Source: Herbaspirillum sp. GW103
GTDB taxonomy: Bacteria; Pseudomonadota; Gammaproteobacteria; Burkholderiales; Burkholderiaceae_D
DNA: 64,000 nt
Reading direction: 5' to 3'
NCBI RefSeq assembly: GCF_000261365.1
Contig: NZ_AJVC01000004.1
Span: forward strand, 620,001 to 684,000
Shown: positions 59,812-64,000 of the stretch, piece by piece
How the letters are laid out: each line of letters starts with the position of its first letter
How positions within the stretch are numbered: the first letter of the stretch is position 1
Made by a program: the position numbers and the translations under genes
The notes under the pieces: generated by a model
Told to the model about the DNA's origin: nothing
The model's input: the letters and a program-made list of their open reading frames with translations, nothing else
The model's database searches: none

Positions 59812-62010
59812 TCAGACCAGGCCGAAGGCCGTCAACAGCAGGTCGATCAGCTTGATGCCCACGAACGGCACCACCAGCCCGCCCAGGCCGTAGATCAAGA
59901 GGTTGCGGCGCAGGAGCACGGCGGCGCCCAGGGCGCGATAGCCCACCCCGCGCAGGGCCAGCGGGATCAGGGCGACAATCACCAGGGCATTGAAGATCAC
60001 CGCCGACATGATGGCCGAGTCGGGACTGGTCAGCCGCATCACGTTGAGCGCGCCCAGCTGCGGATAGCTGGCCACGAACATGGCCGGGATGATGGCAAAG
60101 TACTTGGCCACGTCATTGGCGATGCTGAAGGTGGTGAGACTGCCGCGCGTCATCAGCATCTGCTTGCCGATCTCGACGATCTCGATCAGCTTGGTCGGAT
60201 TGGAATCAAGGTCGACCATGTTGCCGGCTTCCTTGGCGGCCTGCGTGCCGCTGTTCATGGCCACGGCCACATCGGCCTGGGCCAGGGCCGGGGCGTCGTT
60301 GGTGCCGTCACCGGTCATGGCCACCAGCTTGCCTTCGGCCTGGTGCTGGCGGATCAGGGCCAGTTTCTGTTCCGGCGTGGCTTCGGCGAGGAAGTCGTCG
60401 ACGCCCGCTTCGGCAGCAATCGCCGCTGCGGTCAGGCGGTTGTCACCGGTGATCATCACGGTCTTGATACCCATGCGACGCAGTTCGCCAAAGCGTTCCT
60501 TGATGCCGCCCTTGACGATGTCCTTCAATTCCACCGTACCCAAGATGCGGATCGGTGCGCCCTGCTGAATGACAGCGGCCTCGTTGCTCCATTCGATAAC
60601 CACCAGCGGCGTACCGCCACGGCGGGCGATGGCTTCGACGTCGCTTTCCACCTGGGCCGGCAGGCGCTGGTCAGCCGCGCGCACCAGCTTGCGGATGGCA
60701 TCGGCTGCGCCCTTGCGAATGCGACGATTGCCGATGTCGATACCGGAGACGCGCGTCTGGGCCGAGAAGGCGATGAACTGCGCACCCAGCTTGGCCATCT
60801 CGCGCTCACGCAGGTTGAAGCGGTTCTTGGCCAGTACCACGATGCTGCGGCCTTCCGGGGTTTCATCGGCCAGGGAGGCCAGTTGTGCAACGTCGGCCAG
60901 CTCGTGCTCGGTGACGCCCGGAGCCGGCATGAAGTTGGCGGCCTGACGGTTGCCCAGGGTGATGGTGCCGGTCTTGTCCAGCAGCAGCACGTCGACGTCG
61001 CCGGCAGCTTCCACGGCGCGGCCCGAGGTGGCGATGACGTTGGCCTGCATCATGCGGCTCATGCCGGCCACGCCGATGGCCGAGAGCAGGCCGCCGATGG
61101 TGGTCGGGATCAGGCACACCAGCAGGGCGATCAAGGCCGTCACCGAGACCGGTGCACCGGCACCGGCGGCATTGACCGAGAAGATCGAGAACGGCAGCAG
61201 GGTCACCGTCACCAGCAGAAACACCAGTGTCAGTGCCACCAGCAGCAGGGTCAGCGCCAGCTCGTTGGGGGTCTTCTGGCGGCGTGCGCCCTCGACCATG
61301 GCGATCATGCGGTCGAGGAAGGCTTCGCCGGGATTGACCGAGACACGCACCACGATCCAGTCCGACAGCACGCGCGTGCCACCGGTCACCGCCGAAAAGT
61401 CGCCGCCGGACTCGCGGATCACGGGGGCGGATTCGCCGGTGATGGCGCTCTCGTCGACGGTGGCCACGCCTTCGATGACATCGCCATCGGCCGGTACCGT
61501 ATCGCCCGCTTCGATGAGCACCAGATCACCCTTGCGCAGACTGCCACCTTCCACTACTTCGCATTGGCGTGCAGCGTTGGCCACCGCCATGCCACGAGTG
61601 TAATCGGCACTGCGCAACTTCTTGGCCAGCACGCTTTTCTTGACGCCGCGCAGGGCCGCAGCCTGGGCCTTGCTGCGACCTTCGGCCAGGGCCTCGGCGA
61701 AGTTGGCGAAGAGCACCGTGAACCACAACCAGGCGGCGATGGCGAGGATGAAACCGGCCGGCGCATCACCCCGACCGGTAACGGCCTGGATGAACAGCAG
61801 TGTGGTCAGGATGCTGCCGAGGTAGACCACGAACATCACCGGATTGCGCCATTGCACGCGCGGCGAGAGCTTGCGGAAGGAGTCGACCAGGGCCGGCTTG
61901 ACGATCTTGGGATCGAACATCCAGCGCGTGGTCTGCGCAGCGCTGACGGTGGCATCGGTCGGCGCGACTTGGGTGCTGCCGGCCGGAGTATTGCTCGAAG
62001 GGGTAGTCAT
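59812..62010 (-). CDS. kdpB: K+-transporting P-type ATPase subunit KdpB
   Basis: A 732-residue P-type ATPase catalytic subunit with the phosphorylation motif DKTGTIT, TGES in the actuator domain (AITGESAPV), [24 protein letters not shown] hinge and ion-site helix [22 protein letters not shown]. The N-terminus has about 30 extra residues before the usual KdpB start. It hydrolyses ATP to drive potassium through KdpA. The start at 62010 is the first ATG after the kdpA gap; a longer frame upstream overlaps kdpA. Confidence 0.96.
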   Translation of the reverse strand: MTTPSSNTPAGSTQVAPTDATVSAAQTTRWMFDPKIVKPALVDSFRKLSPRVQWRNPVMFVVYLGSILTTLLFIQAVTGRGDAPAGFILAIAAWLWFTVLFANFAEALAEGRSKAQAAALRGVKKSVLAKKLRSADYTRGMAVANAARQCEVVEGGSLRKGDLVLIEAGDTVPADGDVIEGVATVDESAITGESAPVIRESGGDFSAVTGGTRVLSDWIVVRVSVNPGEAFLDRMIAMVEGARRQKTPNELALTLLLVALTLVFLLVTVTLLPFSIFSVNAAGAGAPVSVTALIALLVCLIPTTIGGLLSAIGVAGMSRMMQANVIATSGRAVEAAGDVDVLLLDKTGTITLGNRQAANFMPAPGVTEHELADVAQLASLADETPEGRSIVVLAKNRFNLREREMAKLGAQFIAFSAQTRVSGIDIGNRRIRKGAADAIRKLVRAADQRLPAQVESDVEAIARRGGTPLVVIEWSNEAAVIQQGAPIRILGTVELKDIVKGGIKERFGELRRMGIKTVMITGDNRLTAAAIAAEAGVDDFLAEATPEQKLALIRQHQAEGKLVAMTGDGTNDAPALAQADVAVAMNSGTQAAKEAGNMVDLDSNPTKLIEIVEIGKQMLMTRGSLTTFSIANDVAKYFAIIPAMFVASYPQLGALNVMRLTSPDSAIMSAVIFNALVIVALIPLALRGVGYRALGAAVLLRRNLLIYGLGGLVVPFVGIKLIDLLLTAFGLV

Positions 62011-62072
62011 AAGGGTATCCGTTGCGGGTTGCTCCGCCGGGCGCAATGCCCGGCGCCATCCATCCAAATCAT

Positions 62073-63854
62073 TTACATCGCCATCATCTGCAGGTGCTCG
62101 ACCACCGGTCCCAGCGCCAGCGCCGGTACATAGGTCAGGGCCCCCACCAGGATCACGGCACCGATGAGCAGCGCCACGAACAGCGGACCATGCGTGGGCA
62201 GGGTGCCGGAGGTGGCCGCCAGGCGCTTCTTGCCGGCCAGCGAACCGGCCATGGCCAGCACCGGCACGATGATGCCGAAGCGACCCAACCAGGCGCACAG
62301 GCCGGTGGTGATGTTGTAGTACGGTGTATTGGCCGAGAGCCCGGCGAAGGCGCTGCCGTTGTTGTTGGCCGCCGAGCTGAAGGCGTAGAGGATTTCCGAG
62401 AAGCCGTGCACGCCGGGGTTGGCAATACCGGCCAGGCCCGCTTCCACCATCACCGAGAGGGCGGTGAAGATCAGCACCAGGGCCGGCGTCATGAGGATGG
62501 CGATGGACATCATCTTCATGTCGAACACGCCGATCTTCTTGCCCAGATATTCCGGCGTGCGCCCGATCATGAGGCCGGCGATGAACACTGCCAGCACCGC
62601 AAAGATGAGCATGCCGTACAGGCCCGAGCCGACCCCGCCAAACACCACTTCACCCAACTGCATCTGCAGCATTGGTACCAGTCCCCCCAGGGGCGAGAGC
62701 GAATCGTGCATGGCATTGACCGCACCGCAGGAAGCCGCCGTGGTGATGGAGGCGAACAGCGCCGAGGCCGGAATGCCGAAGCGGGTTTCCTTGCCCTCCA
62801 TCATGCCCGGGCCGGAGGCGTGCAGCGACGCCAGCATCGGGTTGGCTTGCGATTCCGAGTACATCAGCACCAGCGTCATCACCACGAACAACAGCGTCAT
62901 GGCGGCGAGAATGGCCCAGCCCTGACGACGATCGCCGACCAGCACGCCAAAGCTGGTGCACAGCGCAGCCGGGATGATGAGGATGGCCAGCATCTGCAGG
63001 AAGTTGGAGAGCGGCGTCGGATTCTCGTACGGATGGGACGAATTGGCGTTGAAGAAACCGCCGCCGTTGGTGCCGATCATCTTGATGGCTTCCTGCGAGG
63101 CCACCGGGCCCATGGGCAGGGTCTGCCTGTCGGTGCTTTGCGCTTCGGTCACGGGTTCGCCCTTGGCATCCTTCAACGGCTGTCCGGCAGCATCCAGCTT
63201 GGGGATGGTGTAGTGGGTCACTTCCAGGGTCTTCACTTCCTGATAGGCACGGAAGTTCTGGATGCTGCCCTGTTGCACCAATACCAGCGCGAACACCACC
63301 GACAGCGGCAGCAGCACGTAGAGCGTGCTGCGGGTCATGTCGACCCAGAAGTTGCCGATGCTCTTGCTGCCGTGACGGGCAAAGCCGCGAATGAGCGCAA
63401 AGGCAATGGCGATGCCGGTGGCCGCCGACAAGAAGTTCTGCACCGCCAGGGCTGCCATCTGGGTCAGGTAGCTCATGGTGGCTTCGCCCGCATAGCCCTG
63501 CCAGTTGGTGTTGGTGACAAAGCTCAGCGCCGTGTTGAAGGATGAGTCCGGGCTGACGTTGATCTGTGCCGCCGGGTTCAGCGGCAGCCATTGCTGCACA
63601 CGCTGCAGCAGGTAGACCACCACGGCACCGATGACATTGAACAGCACGACGGCGATAGCGTACTGCTTCCAGTCCATCTCGTGGTCACGGCTGATACCGC
63701 ACAGTCGATAGAAGATACGCTCGATGCCGCCGAAAAGGCGGTTCACACGGGACTTGCCTTCCATCACGCGGGCCATGTACCAGCCCAGCGGCAGGGACAG
63801 GACCAGCAGGATGACCAGATAAAGGGCGAGCTGGAGAAAATTGTTGCTGTCCAT
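62073..63854 (-). CDS. kdpA: K+-transporting ATPase subunit KdpA
   Basis: A 593-residue potassium channel-like subunit with the four selectivity-filter-type loops of KdpA, visible as [44 protein letters not shown] and [16 protein letters not shown]. It binds and conducts K+ into the KdpFABC complex. Start at MDSNNFLQL, with GGAGG upstream, one base after the kdpF stop. Confidence 0.96.
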   Translation of the reverse strand: MDSNNFLQLALYLVILLVLSLPLGWYMARVMEGKSRVNRLFGGIERIFYRLCGISRDHEMDWKQYAIAVVLFNVIGAVVVYLLQRVQQWLPLNPAAQINVSPDSSFNTALSFVTNTNWQGYAGEATMSYLTQMAALAVQNFLSAATGIAIAFALIRGFARHGSKSIGNFWVDMTRSTLYVLLPLSVVFALVLVQQGSIQNFRAYQEVKTLEVTHYTIPKLDAAGQPLKDAKGEPVTEAQSTDRQTLPMGPVASQEAIKMIGTNGGGFFNANSSHPYENPTPLSNFLQMLAILIIPAALCTSFGVLVGDRRQGWAILAAMTLLFVVMTLVLMYSESQANPMLASLHASGPGMMEGKETRFGIPASALFASITTAASCGAVNAMHDSLSPLGGLVPMLQMQLGEVVFGGVGSGLYGMLIFAVLAVFIAGLMIGRTPEYLGKKIGVFDMKMMSIAILMTPALVLIFTALSVMVEAGLAGIANPGVHGFSEILYAFSSAANNNGSAFAGLSANTPYYNITTGLCAWLGRFGIIVPVLAMAGSLAGKKRLAATSGTLPTHGPLFVALLIGAVILVGALTYVPALALGPVVEHLQMMAM

Positions 63855-63855
63855 G

Positions 63856-63945
63856 TCAGAAATCCTCCGGCTTGATGAGGGCATAGACCAGGTACAGCAG
63901 GAGGGCGATGGCCACCACCAGACCCAGCAGTGTCATGAGGTTCAT
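63856..63945 (-). CDS. kdpF: KdpF, 29-residue stabilising peptide
   Basis: A 29-codon frame encoding one membrane helix ([19 protein letters not shown]) and the family ending KPEDF. KdpF packs against KdpA and stabilises the complex. It is too short for most gene callers. Its stop is one base before the kdpA start and its ATG overlaps the stop of the small ORF upstream (ATGA). Confidence 0.9.
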   Translation of the reverse strand: MNLMTLLGLVVAIALLLYLVYALIKPEDF

Positions 63946-64000
63946 TTCTTCTCGCCTTCCTGCCGTTCCAGACGGCTGCACAGGGCGATGAACGCCCACA
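63942..64000 (-). CDS. C-terminal end of a small membrane peptide upstream of kdpF (5' end outside window)
   Basis: The minus strand at the window edge reads an open frame ending [18 protein letters not shown], with the stop overlapping the kdpF ATG. A hydrophobic end followed by a charged tail fits the short single-helix proteins that often precede kdpF in Burkholderiales; that family memory is soft. Only 18 to 19 residues are visible. Confidence 0.55.
   Translation of the reverse strand, partial: WAFIALCSRLERQEGEKK

Noticed and set aside
1-64000. CRISPR arrays, rRNA or tRNA genes
   Set aside because: No regularly spaced direct repeats, no conserved rRNA blocks and no cloverleaf with a CCA-type end were noticed on either strand.

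Overview
The window is about 63% GC, has tightly packed genes, and carries no rRNA, tRNA, insertion sequence or CRISPR array that I can see. Gene content points to a betaproteobacterium of the Burkholderiales, most likely Oxalobacteraceae and Herbaspirillum-like: a Burkholderia-type porin, MHS-family organic-acid carriers, tandem IclR regulators with quinate/shikimate genes, an SsuABC-type ABC cluster with a hydantoinase, kdpFABCDE, several methyl-accepting chemotaxis proteins (MCPs) and a large c-di-GMP/phosphorelay repertoire. The taxonomic call is inference from gene content.

Layout. 1-2.5 kb: the 3' end of an MFS carrier and an iron-sulphur photolyase. 2.6-7.7 kb: a four-gene phosphorelay operon (HTH-receiver fusion, histidine kinase, HPt protein, hybrid kinase); the last gene is split by a one-base frameshift. 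7.9-17.8 kb: MCP, CheV, hemerythrin, a CSS-EAL phosphodiesterase, an Aer-like MCP, and a PAS kinase coupled to a receiver protein with a degenerate HD-GYP domain. 18-24.4 kb: a 1508-residue CHASE-PAS hybrid kinase translationally coupled to a WspR-like diguanylate cyclase, then a FixJ-like regulator with a degenerate receiver. 24.4-27.4 kb (minus): a SiaABCD-type phosphatase/kinase/phosphoprotein/diguanylate cyclase module. 27.8-29.5 kb: a short-chain dehydrogenase, a 16-cysteine copper-bundle protein and a stand-alone pseudo-receiver, followed by a structured inverted repeat. 29.8-35 kb: an MHS carrier, an OmpR-like regulator, two receiver-only proteins and a KaiC-like double ATPase. 35-43 kb: a quinate/shikimate catabolic locus (carrier, porin, dehydroshikimate dehydratase, shikimate dehydrogenase, HPPD-like protein) divergent from two IclR regulators. 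43-47.6 kb: nitroreductase, LysR regulator, EamA exporter and a Cache MCP. 47.7-54.7 kb: a hydantoinase / AMDase-like enzyme / ABC importer operon divergent from a GntR regulator, plus an unusual crotonase. 55-64 kb: a small membrane protein and the kdp potassium locus, including the 29-codon kdpF and the end of another small ORF.

How it fits together. From 2.6 to 35 kb nearly every gene is a signalling protein: phosphorelay, chemotaxis, c-di-GMP synthesis and breakdown, and a partner-switching-like module. This suggests a genomic island of motile/sessile decision making. From 35 kb onward the window is metabolic and transport: aromatic precursor catabolism to protocatechuate, an amide/ring-opening nutrient system, and high-affinity potassium uptake. 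The best candidates for undescribed biology are the HTH-REC phosphorelay operon with its frameshift, the KaiC-receiver cluster, the several receivers that have lost their phospho-aspartate, the Sia-type module led by a CBS-PP2C protein, the split QuiC system, and the AMDase-like enzyme with its hydantoinase and dedicated importer.
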